Under the pieces are notes generated by a model, which was given only the letters and a program-made list of their open reading frames with translations, searched no databases and had not been told where the DNA came from. DNA of 64,000 nt from assembly GCA_963753055.1 (NCBI GenBank), contig CAVWAP010000002.1, positions 310,001-374,000 of the forward strand. Reading direction: 5' to 3'. How positions within the stretch are numbered: the first letter of the stretch is position 1; each line of letters opens with the position of its first letter. Position numbers and translations under genes: made by a program. Positions 33,098 through 41,311 of the stretch are shown one piece after another. Origin of the DNA: JAUWGC01 sp963753055 (GTDB taxonomy: Bacteria > Bacteroidota > Bacteroidia > Bacteroidales > B18-G4).

Positions 33098-34585
33098 ATG
33101 AAAAAGATATTCATCCTCTTAAACCTACTTTTAACTACTGCAACACTTTTGTCTCAGCCTTGCCTACCGACTGGGATTACTTTCAGTTCGCAGGCTCAAA
33201 TAAATAATTTTCAGGTAAACTTCCCCAACTGTACAGGAATAGTAGGGGATGTGACCATCTCGGGGAACGATATTTCAAACCTTATCGGGTTGAGTATGCT
33301 TTCGTCCTTCGGGGGCGACCTTACCATTGAAAATAATATAAACCTGAGCAGTATTTCAGGGCTTGAAAATGTGATTTCTATTGACGGGAATCTTGTGGTC
33401 AGCGGTAACAGTTCCCTGGGCAATTTGTCCGGCCTGTCGAATGTGACCTCTATCGGAGGGGCGCTCACAATAGAGAACAATAGTATTCTGACCAACATAT
33501 CGGGTTTAGGTTCGGTAACATCTATTGGAAGTGATATAATTATATATGGAAATGTTGGCCTTGGCAGCCTTACAGGACTGGAAGGCCTTACAAGCATTGA
33601 TGGGAGTCTCTACATCGGCATTTTAGCTCAAGCGGGCAATACTTCTTTGACTAACCTTCATGGACTGAATAATATCTCCGCTATTAGCGGGGGACTTTAT
33701 ATAGAAAAAAATAATGTCCTGACCAGCCTAACCGGCCTGGACACGCTGCAGAGCGTAGGCGGGGGGCTGTATATACAGGATAACCATGCCTTGGCCAGCT
33801 TGAATGGACTGGAAGATATATCAAGTATTGGAGGGGCGCTTTTCATTTCTTTTAATGATGCCCTGAACAATATAGCAAGCCTGGATAATGTAAGCTCCAT
33901 TGGAGGTGACCTTGTTTTATTAAATAATTCATTATTAACAGGATTACATGGGCTGGAAGGACTGACCACTATCTGGGGAAACCTTTATATTGATGGCAAC
34001 AGTGCCCTGGTAAGCCTCAATGGATTGCAAAACTTATCATCCGTCGGGGTGAACATTTTAATTACCGGTAATTCAAATCTAAGCAGCCTGGCTGGCCTGG
34101 ATAATATAGATTCAGAATTTATTGATGATTTACTCATACATCATAATTATTCATTGTCAGAATGTGACGTTCAAAGCGTTTGTGATTATATATCAGATCC
34201 TGGCGGAGAATTAGTTATTGAATATAATGCCACCGGTTGCAATAACCGGGAAGAGGTGAAGGCAGCGTGTGGGATGGTGCCGGTAGATGAGGCTGAGGCA
34301 AATATGGAAATATTGGTATTATCTAATCCTTGCACGGATGTTTTAAGAGTCAGATGCCGGATACCGGATGCCTGTCCCGAGCGTAGTCGAGGGACCAGAT
34401 ACAGGATGATTGAGTTATTTTCGATATCAGGATTGAGGATTAAGGAATACCCCGATGAAGAAATACTACAAAATGAGTTTGAGATAAATCTAGATGTAAG
34501 TTACTTGCCAGCCGGTATGTACTTCCTTCGGGTTACAAATGATAATCAAATATCCACACATAAATTGATCATCACCAACCACTAA
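33098..34585 (+). CDS. Secreted receptor-L-domain/leucine-rich-like protein, T9SS cargo
   Basis: The 495-residue protein has a signal peptide (MKKIFILLNLLLTTATLLSQ) and about twelve repeats of a 22-25-residue receptor L-domain or leucine-rich type (ISGLENVISIDGNLVVSGNS and similar). The T9SS type A sorting domain at the end (LSNPCTDVLRV ... GMYFLRV ... HKLIITNH) contains an unusual insertion, RCRIPDACPERSRGTRYRM, coded by a 7-bp array and a hairpin repeat. Predicted role is surface recognition or adhesion. No catalytic motifs. Confidence 0.87.
   Translation: MKKIFILLNLLLTTATLLSQPCLPTGITFSSQAQINNFQVNFPNCTGIVGDVTISGNDISNLIGLSMLSSFGGDLTIENNINLSSISGLENVISIDGNLVVSGNSSLGNLSGLSNVTSIGGALTIENNSILTNISGLGSVTSIGSDIIIYGNVGLGSLTGLEGLTSIDGSLYIGILAQAGNTSLTNLHGLNNISAISGGLYIEKNNVLTSLTGLDTLQSVGGGLYIQDNHALASLNGLEDISSIGGALFISFNDALNNIASLDNVSSIGGDLVLLNNSLLTGLHGLEGLTTIWGNLYIDGNSALVSLNGLQNLSSVGVNILITGNSNLSSLAGLDNIDSEFIDDLLIHHNYSLSECDVQSVCDYISDPGGELVIEYNATGCNNREEVKAACGMVPVDEAEANMEILVLSNPCTDVLRVRCRIPDACPERSRGTRYRMIELFSISGLRIKEYPDEEILQNEFEINLDVSYLPAGMYFLRVTNDNQISTHKLIITNH
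34352..34407. repeat. 7-bp units plus AGTCGA-loop hairpin inside a sorting-domain coding sequence
   Basis: CCGGATA and CCGGATG units, then stem GTCCC, loop GAGCGTAGTCGA, stem GGGAC (34374-34395), then CCAGATA. The stretch is translated as the PERSRG-containing insert. Confidence 0.85.
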
Positions 34586-34589
34586 TTTA

Positions 34590-34617
34590 TATCCGGTATC
34601 CGGTATCTGGTATCCTA
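34590..34617. repeat. 7-bp repeat array (TATCCGG) reaching a stop codon
   Basis: TATCCGG, TATCCGG, TATCTGG, TATCCTA. The last unit supplies the stop codon of the gene at 34615. The CCGGATA units inside the neighbouring sorting domain are the same repeat in reverse complement. Confidence 0.85.
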
Positions 34618-35652
34618 TCTTGCCAATACCATCTTCCTTGTATCAATAAAGCTTCCGGCCTCCATTTGTATGTAATAGAGCCCTTCTGGAAGTCCTGCAG
34701 GTTCCCAGGGGTAGCTATAGGTTCCGGATGAATGTTTGCTCGAAACAATTGTTGTGACTTCTTTCCCCAGGAAGTTGAAAACCTTAAGTTTTACGATTTC
34801 AGCCTGTGGTATGGTAAACTTAACTGTAGTAATCGTACTGAATGGATTAGGTTGGTTCTGATATAATAAATAACCATGATTTTTGCCACTATTCAAGGGC
34901 TCGATACCTTCATAGTTAAATGCACCTGACGGGATAAGCGCCGTGTTACCCCTGGAATCAGCATGGTTTGCAGAGGCGGAAAAGTCACGTAAATCATCCT
35001 GTCCGTCCTGGTCGACAGCCAGGTCTTCAAAAGCATCAAACTTATAGTAAGCCACCAGGCCACTGTCAGCACTTTGAATATATTCCATGCCCAGAACACT
35101 CATCATGGTAGCATTGATCTGTGCCGAGTCTCTGGCAATACTCCAAAATCGTACTTCATCAATGGCCCCATCAAGATAACCACCCCAGGTAGATGCACCA
35201 ATCAGATCGTAGACATATTCCCTGGTTGATTCAGTATAGGCAATTGAACCTGTTAAAGAGCCATTAATATAAATCTTTATCCCCTCCGGGCCCCAGGTAC
35301 TTGCTACATGATACCAGGTATTATCAATTGGCTCCAACCCGCTTTGTGCCCACACCCAGGGTCCGACATAGATGCCGAAAGCCAATCCTGTCCCGGCAGT
35401 ACTGTGCATACCCAAACGGTACCCTATATCCCAATTGACCACAGGGAAATCATTAGCTCCGACAGCCAGGATCATGTATTGATCAATATCTGACCGGAAC
35501 CACATTTCTAAGGTCCCTTCAGGAAAAGCACTGATATTGGCGGTAGACCAAACGTAATCATCTTCCCCATCAAATTCAAGAGCATTATTCTGAGCTGTCA
35601 GGGTACCTTGTGCGATGAATACTGATAAAAGAACAAAGCTTAATTTTTTCAT
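34615..35652 (-). CDS. Secreted LamG/concanavalin-like protein, T9SS cargo
   Basis: The ATG at 35652 gives a clean signal peptide (MKKLSFVLLSVFIAQGTLTA); an upstream start at 35670 would add MQNLST in front. Residues 25-215 form a laminin-G/concanavalin-like jelly roll (ALEFDGEDDYVWSTANI; IKIYINGSLTGSIAY; YLDGAIDEVRFWSIARD). The T9SS type A sorting domain follows near 270 (YQNQPNPFSTITTVKFTIPQ..RKMVLAR) without a repeat insertion. Domains of this type bind carbohydrates or act as surface modules. Its stop codon lies in the 7-bp array. Confidence 0.88.
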   Translation of the reverse strand: MKKLSFVLLSVFIAQGTLTAQNNALEFDGEDDYVWSTANISAFPEGTLEMWFRSDIDQYMILAVGANDFPVVNWDIGYRLGMHSTAGTGLAFGIYVGPWVWAQSGLEPIDNTWYHVASTWGPEGIKIYINGSLTGSIAYTESTREYVYDLIGASTWGGYLDGAIDEVRFWSIARDSAQINATMMSVLGMEYIQSADSGLVAYYKFDAFEDLAVDQDGQDDLRDFSASANHADSRGNTALIPSGAFNYEGIEPLNSGKNHGYLLYQNQPNPFSTITTVKFTIPQAEIVKLKVFNFLGKEVTTIVSSKHSSGTYSYPWEPAGLPEGLYYIQMEAGSFIDTRKMVLAR

Positions 35653-35735
35653 GGTACTAAGGTTTTGCAAGACGGTTAATATCTAACCCGTTAAGATACG
35701 AAAAAGACTCCTGGAATGCAAATAACCCAACCTAA

Positions 35736-37430
35736 TTAAAGATGATTTAAAATCTTATTTACATCCTCCCCAATCCCGTATACCATATAAACCTCGATAT
35801 TCCATTTTTCAATTACCTGTTCTACAAAATCTCTTCTCACCGCAAAAAGGACTTTCTGATCTGTTTTATTAAGCAATTTTTCTACTGCTAGAGCCCAACC
35901 CTTACCCTGAATTTCAAGTCGGCCGACTTCATCAATAATAATGATCTGGACATCTGCATTGATAGCATTGTCAATAGCTCTCAATCCTTTTTCCAATCCT
36001 TCGGGGATAATGGAATAGCTTCCAATTTTCTGATAATTCTCTGATTCTTCTTTACGCAGAAATGGCACAATTTCATCAGTCATAATATCAACAATATCAT
36101 AACCTGTAATAATATCGCTTTCAATGTTTTTGGGAGAGTAAAAACCCCCAACACTTAACCCGATAGATCGTAAATTGTAAATTATAAACCGTAAATCACT
36201 CGTCTTCCCTTCATCCCGGGAACCTGTTAGAATGAATACATTTGGACTGGTTTCCTGTCTTTTCCTGATCTTATCCAGGTGGCTGTCAGCCTGGGAAATG
36301 AGATGGTAGATCACACCACCGGGGTTTTTTGCCATCGTCCTTAAATCAGGGATGTCTGATATCATTGAAGGCAGGGTTTCAAATGAAAGCTCCAGGGCCA
36401 ATGAAAGTTGCCTGAACCTGCCCTTTTGCAAAAAATCCCTGATCCGGGGATTATACAACTCGGTGCCCAGCACGGTAAAGCCCATGATCAGAACAATGGC
36501 CCGGAGATTCATTTCTACTCCAATCTGAACTCCTTCCCAAATGCTGCTGGACGTTGATTGAATCCTGGTAAATGCGAAAGCTGCGATCATGGTGATTACC
36601 ACAAAGAATATCCAGAACTTTGGTCGTATCAATTGCCTTAAGGCCCTTTTGTAGCGTACAGCCCAAACGGTAACAATGCAGGCAACCAGAATCACCCATG
36701 CCAGGAAAGGTAAATAGCTGGCAAACAGTAAAGAGCAAATAATCAACAGAAAATCTATTGTAAGCCAGGCTTTCGAATAATTGAACACCCTGGGCTGCTT
36801 TCTGACATATTGGATGTTTTGTGCTTTATAAGACGCCGGAGATGTGTATGAAGGATCTGCAAGTTTACGTCCAGTCCGCATACCTATGAAGGCAGAAAAA
36901 ACACCCAATATGGCATACAGGACCAGCAGAACCAGTATTGGCATCCATACTGCATCGAATTGCCACTGGAATTGCTTCTGGGCATATACCATGATATCCT
37001 CATATATTTTGACAAGGTTATAGCCATAGAATATGACATAATTCGCAATTTTCTGAAAAAGTACCCACGACATTGCCAGTATGGAACCTATAATATAGCC
37101 CGGGATGGATCTTCCAAAGGTCCGTATTGAGATTTCCAGCAATAGGGCTTCAGTGAAAATGGCAATCATAGGGCCGAAAATGACGGCAGAAGGCGACATG
37201 GTTTTCATCAATGCACATATCAATCCCGCACGCCAGAATATCCCTTTTTCCTTCCATTTGTAGCTGGCTGAAATTAATATTATAATGGCGATGGCAGTTA
37301 AAATGTTACCACTGAATGGTATCCTGAGGTTATGCAGGAAACTTCCCAGGACGATTTCTGATGAGGCCCAGATAGTTCCAAGCACCGCAGCTTTTATCCA
37401 CTTCTCACTCAGTTGCCTTTCTCTATTCAT
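35736..37430 (-). CDS. Membrane protein fused to THEP1-like nucleoside-triphosphatase
   Basis: Residues 1-330 contain about nine hydrophobic helices; the first part resembles small-molecule transporter S components of the ECF type, and the 315-380 region (IVLIMGFTVLGTELYNPRI) resembles the helical T component. Residues 395-564 are a THEP1/NTPase_1-type P-loop enzyme with Walker A GSRDEGKT and Walker B VQIIIIDEVGRLEIQGKG. The start of this gene overlaps the end of the DUF364-like gene by 8 nt, so the two work together. Known NTPases of this type hydrolyse nucleoside triphosphates. An energised uptake or chelate-handling membrane complex is a reasonable guess, not a demonstrated one. Confidence 0.7.
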   Translation of the reverse strand: MNRERQLSEKWIKAAVLGTIWASSEIVLGSFLHNLRIPFSGNILTAIAIIILISASYKWKEKGIFWRAGLICALMKTMSPSAVIFGPMIAIFTEALLLEISIRTFGRSIPGYIIGSILAMSWVLFQKIANYVIFYGYNLVKIYEDIMVYAQKQFQWQFDAVWMPILVLLVLYAILGVFSAFIGMRTGRKLADPSYTSPASYKAQNIQYVRKQPRVFNYSKAWLTIDFLLIICSLLFASYLPFLAWVILVACIVTVWAVRYKRALRQLIRPKFWIFFVVITMIAAFAFTRIQSTSSSIWEGVQIGVEMNLRAIVLIMGFTVLGTELYNPRIRDFLQKGRFRQLSLALELSFETLPSMISDIPDLRTMAKNPGGVIYHLISQADSHLDKIRKRQETSPNVFILTGSRDEGKTSDLRFIIYNLRSIGLSVGGFYSPKNIESDIITGYDIVDIMTDEIVPFLRKEESENYQKIGSYSIIPEGLEKGLRAIDNAINADVQIIIIDEVGRLEIQGKGWALAVEKLLNKTDQKVLFAVRRDFVEQVIEKWNIEVYMVYGIGEDVNKILNHL

Positions 37431-38226
37431 TGATCAGGCATAATTTTTCAGCACAGCTATGTTTAAAGAAATGAAACCCTGATGCTCCTTCACTTACCAG
37501 CTGCATTACTTTCCCGGGGTCAGTTATCCTTATCGCCCCAACAAGGTTGACTTTGTTTTTAAAAAGTATATCAGGGATAAAACTACTTGAAGGTCCTACA
37601 AGCACTACCTGGCATTGATCCGGAAAAGACTGTTTTAATTCACGGAATGTATTGTTAACCAATGTAAAACCAGTAATAATAATGATGTCAGATGCCTGGA
37701 GTACTTCATTGGCCTGATCAGCATGAATAAAGTGATTTTGATACTTTTCTTCAATCGCTTCTTTATTCAGCTCTATGACATGCCATTGATGGCTGGTCTC
37801 CGCCAGCTTATTGATGTATGATTTAAAGGCACCTACAATACTGATATTTTTGATTCCGGATAAGTCTAGCAGGGAAAAGGGATCACAGTTGTATTCAACC
37901 TTATAATTGCTTTCGTTGATTAAATTACCGGAAAGGGCGTTCAGGGCAGCAATCCTGAGAGTGTCAACGATACTTGAGGAGTTGGCATTATAAAAAAGGT
38001 CATACAAGTTTTTTCCAATGATATATCCGGTTGAAAAGGGTCTTGAATCTCTTTTAATTTTATAGCAGTGGTCGTGGGGACCTGCAAGTGTTGTAGCCAG
38101 GCCATAGCTGTCATTGCTAAGCTTGATAACTGTTTCAAAAACACCGATACGCACCTGTTCAATGGATATATTTTGTATATCAACCTGGTACTTTTCCTTT
38201 AAAATGTCTAGGGTTTGATAGATCAT
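37423..38226 (-). CDS. DUF364/DUF4213-like putative heavy-metal chelation protein
   Basis: This 267-residue protein has the two-domain plan of DUF4213 plus DUF364: an N-terminal enolase-like fold with GLATTLAGPHDHCYKIKRDS (about 43-62) and a C-terminal Rossmann-like domain with ISIVGAFKSYINKL and VVLVGPSSSFIPDILF. The end EGASGFHFFKHSCAEKLCL, with its His and two Cys, may hold a metal. Family members occur with molybdenum, tungsten or other metal-chelate genes. It is the first gene of a two-gene operon with the membrane-NTPase fusion. Function is inferred from family and context only. Confidence 0.72.
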   Translation of the reverse strand: MIYQTLDILKEKYQVDIQNISIEQVRIGVFETVIKLSNDSYGLATTLAGPHDHCYKIKRDSRPFSTGYIIGKNLYDLFYNANSSSIVDTLRIAALNALSGNLINESNYKVEYNCDPFSLLDLSGIKNISIVGAFKSYINKLAETSHQWHVIELNKEAIEEKYQNHFIHADQANEVLQASDIIIITGFTLVNNTFRELKQSFPDQCQVVLVGPSSSFIPDILFKNKVNLVGAIRITDPGKVMQLVSEGASGFHFFKHSCAEKLCLINE

Positions 38227-38261
38227 AATATTAATAGAATATTGCCAAATTTACATAATTT

Positions 38262-38405
38262 CACTAACCCCTGCCTACGCAGGGGCAGGCCACTAACCCC
38301 TGCCTACGCAGGGGCAGGCCACTAACCCCTGCCTACGCAGGGGCAGGCCACTAACCCCTGCCTACGCAGGGGCAGGCCACTAACCACTAATCACTAACCA
38401 CTCTC
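38262..38405. repeat. Four identical 29-bp tandem repeats plus 7-bp array
   Basis: Copies start at 38262, 38291, 38320 and 38349. Each is the 7-mer CACTAAC followed by a 22-nt block with stem CCCCTGC/GCAGGGG. After the fourth copy the 7-mer continues alone (CACTAAC, CACTAAT, CACTAAC, CACTCTC). No spacers are present, so this is not a CRISPR. Confidence 0.95.
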
Positions 38406-38427
38406 CTTGTTAAATACCTGTTAATAA

Positions 38428-38459
38428 TTTGCTTGCAAAATTAATATTTAGTATATTTA
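38428..38459 (+). promoter_or_regulatory. Bacteroidota-type promoter
   Basis: TTTG (38428-38431) and TATATTTA (38452-38459) with 20-nt spacing, upstream of the SnoaL-like gene. Confidence 0.5.
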
Positions 38460-38491
38460 GATAAATCTTATAAAAACAGTATTCCGGTCTC

Positions 38492-38881
38492 ATGGATAAT
38501 ATATCAAAACTTAAAAAGGCTTACCAGGATTTTGCTGTAGGGAATGTTGAGGATGCCATGACCATTTTTCACCCTGAAATTATTTGGGACGAGTGTAAAG
38601 GATTCCCTTTTGTTACTGGGGATGGGGTTTTTAAGGGTGCAGAAGCCATAGATCAAGGGGTGTTTATGAAGCTGCCTGAATATTACGAAGGGTTCAAAGT
38701 TGATATCAAGGAATTACATGAAGCTGGTGACAAGATCATCATGATCGGTCATTATGTCGGTATTTGGGCTGAAACAGGAAAGAAGTTTAAGGCTAATGCA
38801 GTTCATGTCTGGACATTCAAAGATGATAAAGCTATTCACTATTTTGAAGCCGTAGATACAGCTGAAATCATCAATCTCTGA
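38492..38881 (+). CDS. SnoaL-like/NTF2-fold protein
   Basis: This 129-residue protein has the cone-shaped NTF2 fold pattern: LKKAYQDFAVGNVEDAMTIF, HPEIIWDECKGFPFVTGDGV, a central AGDKIIMIGHYVGIWAETGK sheet and VHVWTFKDDKAIHYFEAVDT. It matches the SnoaL/ketosteroid-isomerase-related group, which includes small-molecule isomerases, hydratases and proteins without enzyme activity. The catalytic Asp/His pair of true SnoaL is not clear. The 3' end overlaps the convergent peroxidase-like gene by 11 nt. Confidence 0.85.
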   Translation: MDNISKLKKAYQDFAVGNVEDAMTIFHPEIIWDECKGFPFVTGDGVFKGAEAIDQGVFMKLPEYYEGFKVDIKELHEAGDKIIMIGHYVGIWAETGKKFKANAVHVWTFKDDKAIHYFEAVDTAEIINL

Positions 38882-39416
38882 GCTTACTTATCATATGGTC
38901 ATATCCTCCCATAAGCCTGTCTGCACTTTGTCCGAATAATTCCGTATGAGTCTCTAGCCCTATTCCATCCACATATCTGTTTATCAAATTAAATGTTCCA
39001 CAGATCAAGATTGCATCATACAAAGCACGTTCACTCCAACCTGCTTGAAGAACCTTATCAATATCACCCTGGATCATTTTAGATGGAGATAAAGTTAGTT
39101 TTTTAACATAATGCAAAATAGGTTTAAATTTCTCCTCAAAAGGAGTATTGTCCACATCCTCAATAAAGTCCTTTATCATGACCGGGTCAACACCAAACCT
39201 GGCAGCCACTGTTGAATGAGAACCATAGCAGCTGGAACAACTGTTTAATCCTGAGATAAATGCAGCAATTAACTCCCTTTGCCCTGTTGAAAGAGGTGAT
39301 TCATCATTTCTCATCAGGAAATGTAAGAGCTGGACCAAGGGCTTTTCAGCTCCTGTATTGAACCCTACAAAAGCCTGCCCTAAATTGGTTTGAGAATCTA
39401 TTGAAGGTAATGGCAT
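38871..39416 (-). CDS. AhpD-like/carboxymuconolactone decarboxylase-family peroxidase
   Basis: A 181-residue all-helical AhpD-like protein. The redox motif CSSCYGSH (Cys60, Cys63, His67; CX2CX3H) is intact and lies in the usual ELIAAFISGLNSC helix. The pattern after it (GVDPVMIKDFIEDVDNTPFE; LSPSKMIQGDIDKVLQAGWS) is that of the peroxidase-related enzyme group. Such proteins reduce peroxides via the Cys pair. The C-terminal TELFG..DRLMGGYDHM is also typical. Complete. Confidence 0.9.
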   Translation of the reverse strand: MPLPSIDSQTNLGQAFVGFNTGAEKPLVQLLHFLMRNDESPLSTGQRELIAAFISGLNSCSSCYGSHSTVAARFGVDPVMIKDFIEDVDNTPFEEKFKPILHYVKKLTLSPSKMIQGDIDKVLQAGWSERALYDAILICGTFNLINRYVDGIGLETHTELFGQSADRLMGGYDHMISKLRD

Positions 39417-39471
39417 AGTTTAAATAGATTGAAAGATTTATATATATAAATGCTTTCATAGATTAAATTGT

Positions 39472-40563
39472 TCATCCTGAGATAAACTGTCTCAATTCCC
39501 GGTTCATCATCCGGCTGTTTTTCAATACGATGGGGAAAAGGCGCTTGAGTAACATATTGCTGGACATGAAATAAATCCTGTTAGGAAAGAATTCGTGCAT
39601 CATCCGTCTTTTGGTCTCATTAAGTACAGGACCGAAGTATACTTTATCAATGCCTGATTCAGCAGCATATTTAACCACCTTAAGGATCATGTTTTCATAG
39701 GCATGGTGTGTTGACCGCAATTCACGGTTGAACGCTCCATTGAGGCATCGCAGCTGGTTCTGAAACTGGATAAAGGAATGGTATCCAAAAAACTCTTCTT
39801 CACTTCTACAAATGAAATGAACAATGCTTTCATTGTTGATAGCTGCTGATTCCATGCACATCCTTGGATAATTTTCCTGGTATGGCAATTTGAAAGCACT
39901 TTTTTCTGAGGTCAGCTTCACACATCTGCCTATCATTGCCCTGGTATCCTTATCCAGTGCCCCCTTGATAATCTCTATGATACCTCCTTTGTTACGGTAA
40001 GCCCTGATTTTCTTTTTAAGGTTACTATGCAAGGCAATATAATTTTCTGCACTTTGTACCTGCCGGATATCAACTAGACCTTCATCCGGGTAGGGAAGTT
40101 GAATAAAACCTGGGTAAAGGCCTGCATGATCTTTCAGGTCCAGGATAAATGCCAAAAAACAATGCTTGTTTATATACTGGATAATTTTGGTTATGACCTC
40201 ATCATGATCGTACTTCAGGTTCACAAACCCTGGATTAGCAAGAATTTCAGCACCTATGCCTGAGCGCATCCAGATATATGCCGGTAAGTGCAGGTATTTC
40301 ATTGACCTGGCCAATGGCTTAATACCGGTTAAGGTAAAGCCATGGTCATAACATTTGACCAGTATAACAGCTGCTACAAGTTCATCGTCTGATGTTACCC
40401 TCAGGATCAAGGGGATGGAATACTTTGTTTCGGTTTTCAACAAACCATCATACACTGTCCATATTGAATCATCCAATCCCAATGTTTGCACATGAGAACT
40501 CAATTGATCTCTTTCATCCAGAGAAAGACGTGTTGAGCTTATGCTGTATTGTAGCTTTTCCAT
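39472..40563 (-). CDS. GNAT/FemAB-type N-acyltransferase-like protein
   Basis: A 363-residue soluble protein with two GNAT-like halves. The C-terminal half has HFICRSEEEFFGYHSFIQFQ and HHAYENMILKVVKYAAESGI followed by YFGPVLNETKRRM, as in BioF2-like or peptidogalycan-type (FemAB fold) acyltransferases. A basic segment NLKKKIRAYRNKGG in the middle matches the FemAB-like nucleotide or peptidyl-tRNA region. The substrate is unknown. The gene is on its own, with a 7-bp array in the gap to the divergent methyltransferase. Confidence 0.68.
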   Translation of the reverse strand: MEKLQYSISSTRLSLDERDQLSSHVQTLGLDDSIWTVYDGLLKTETKYSIPLILRVTSDDELVAAVILVKCYDHGFTLTGIKPLARSMKYLHLPAYIWMRSGIGAEILANPGFVNLKYDHDEVITKIIQYINKHCFLAFILDLKDHAGLYPGFIQLPYPDEGLVDIRQVQSAENYIALHSNLKKKIRAYRNKGGIIEIIKGALDKDTRAMIGRCVKLTSEKSAFKLPYQENYPRMCMESAAINNESIVHFICRSEEEFFGYHSFIQFQNQLRCLNGAFNRELRSTHHAYENMILKVVKYAAESGIDKVYFGPVLNETKRRMMHEFFPNRIYFMSSNMLLKRLFPIVLKNSRMMNRELRQFISG

Positions 40564-40591
40564 TAAATATAAAGGTAGTGAAATTGCCTTT

Positions 40592-40633
40592 TACTCCTCA
40601 CTCTTCCCCCTTCACTCTTCACTCTTTACTTTT
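40592..40633. repeat. 7-bp repeat array (CACTCTT type)
   Basis: TACTCCT, CACTCTT, CCCCCTT, CACTCTT, CACTCTT, TACTTTT, six 7-mers in the divergent gap; related to 7325-7345. Confidence 0.85.
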
Positions 40634-40667
40634 TTTGTACCTTCACATCCCCTAACTAAATCACTAT

Positions 40668-41264
40668 ATGGGCACAGGCAAACGCTTCATCAACTATTAT
40701 AAAAATGGATTTATGCCATGGGTCCATAAAAAAGCAGATTACAACCTCGTGAGGATGGTGGAAAAGTGGCCAATTCCAGCATGTAAAGCTCTTGAGCTGG
40801 GATGTGGAACAGGTACAGATGCCATCTGGCTGGCTGAAAAGGGCTTTGAAGTGACAGCGCTTGATGTTTCTGATATCGCAATTAAGATTGCTGATGAGAA
40901 TGCTAAAAAAGCCAATTTGAAGTGTAATTTTCTAAGCATGGATTTCTGGAAAGAGAACCCGGAACTTGGAGAATTTGATTTTGTGTTTGACAGGGGATAC
41001 TTTCATTCCCATAAAACCAGCCCCAAAAGAAGATTATTTGCGAAAAAGGTAGCAGCTCAGCTTAAACCACAGGGCCTCTGGCTAAGTCTGGTTGGCAGCT
41101 GCGACAGTCCACCCAGGGAAGAAGGCCCACCTATGCATTCAGCTAAAGAAATAGTAACTGGTGTTGAGCCATATTTTGAGATCCTTATATTGAAAGCCAG
41201 CAGGTTTGGCAGTGATCGGAAAGAACCTGCAAAGAATTGGGTTTGCCTCATGAAAAAGAGGTGA
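40668..41264 (+). CDS. Class I SAM methyltransferase (TehB/thiopurine type)
   Basis: A 198-residue methyltransferase with motif I CKALELGCGTGTDAIWLAE (residues 38-56), FEVTALDVSDIAIKIADEN and DFVFDRGYFHSHK. The layout and length match TehB/TPMT-like small methyltransferases. A Cys-containing SCDSPPREEGPPMHSAKEI follows in the insertion before the last strands. Substrate (e.g. thiols, metals or halides) is not deducible. Confidence 0.88.
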   Translation: MGTGKRFINYYKNGFMPWVHKKADYNLVRMVEKWPIPACKALELGCGTGTDAIWLAEKGFEVTALDVSDIAIKIADENAKKANLKCNFLSMDFWKENPELGEFDFVFDRGYFHSHKTSPKRRLFAKKVAAQLKPQGLWLSLVGSCDSPPREEGPPMHSAKEIVTGVEPYFEILILKASRFGSDRKEPAKNWVCLMKKR

Positions 41265-41311
41265 TTATAATTTATGCATATAGCCTGCAAAATCCAGCCC
41301 TAAGCTTCCCT

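Noticed and set aside
38262..38377. Tandem 29-bp repeats looked like a CRISPR array
   Set aside because: The copies adjoin without spacers and no cas genes are nearby.
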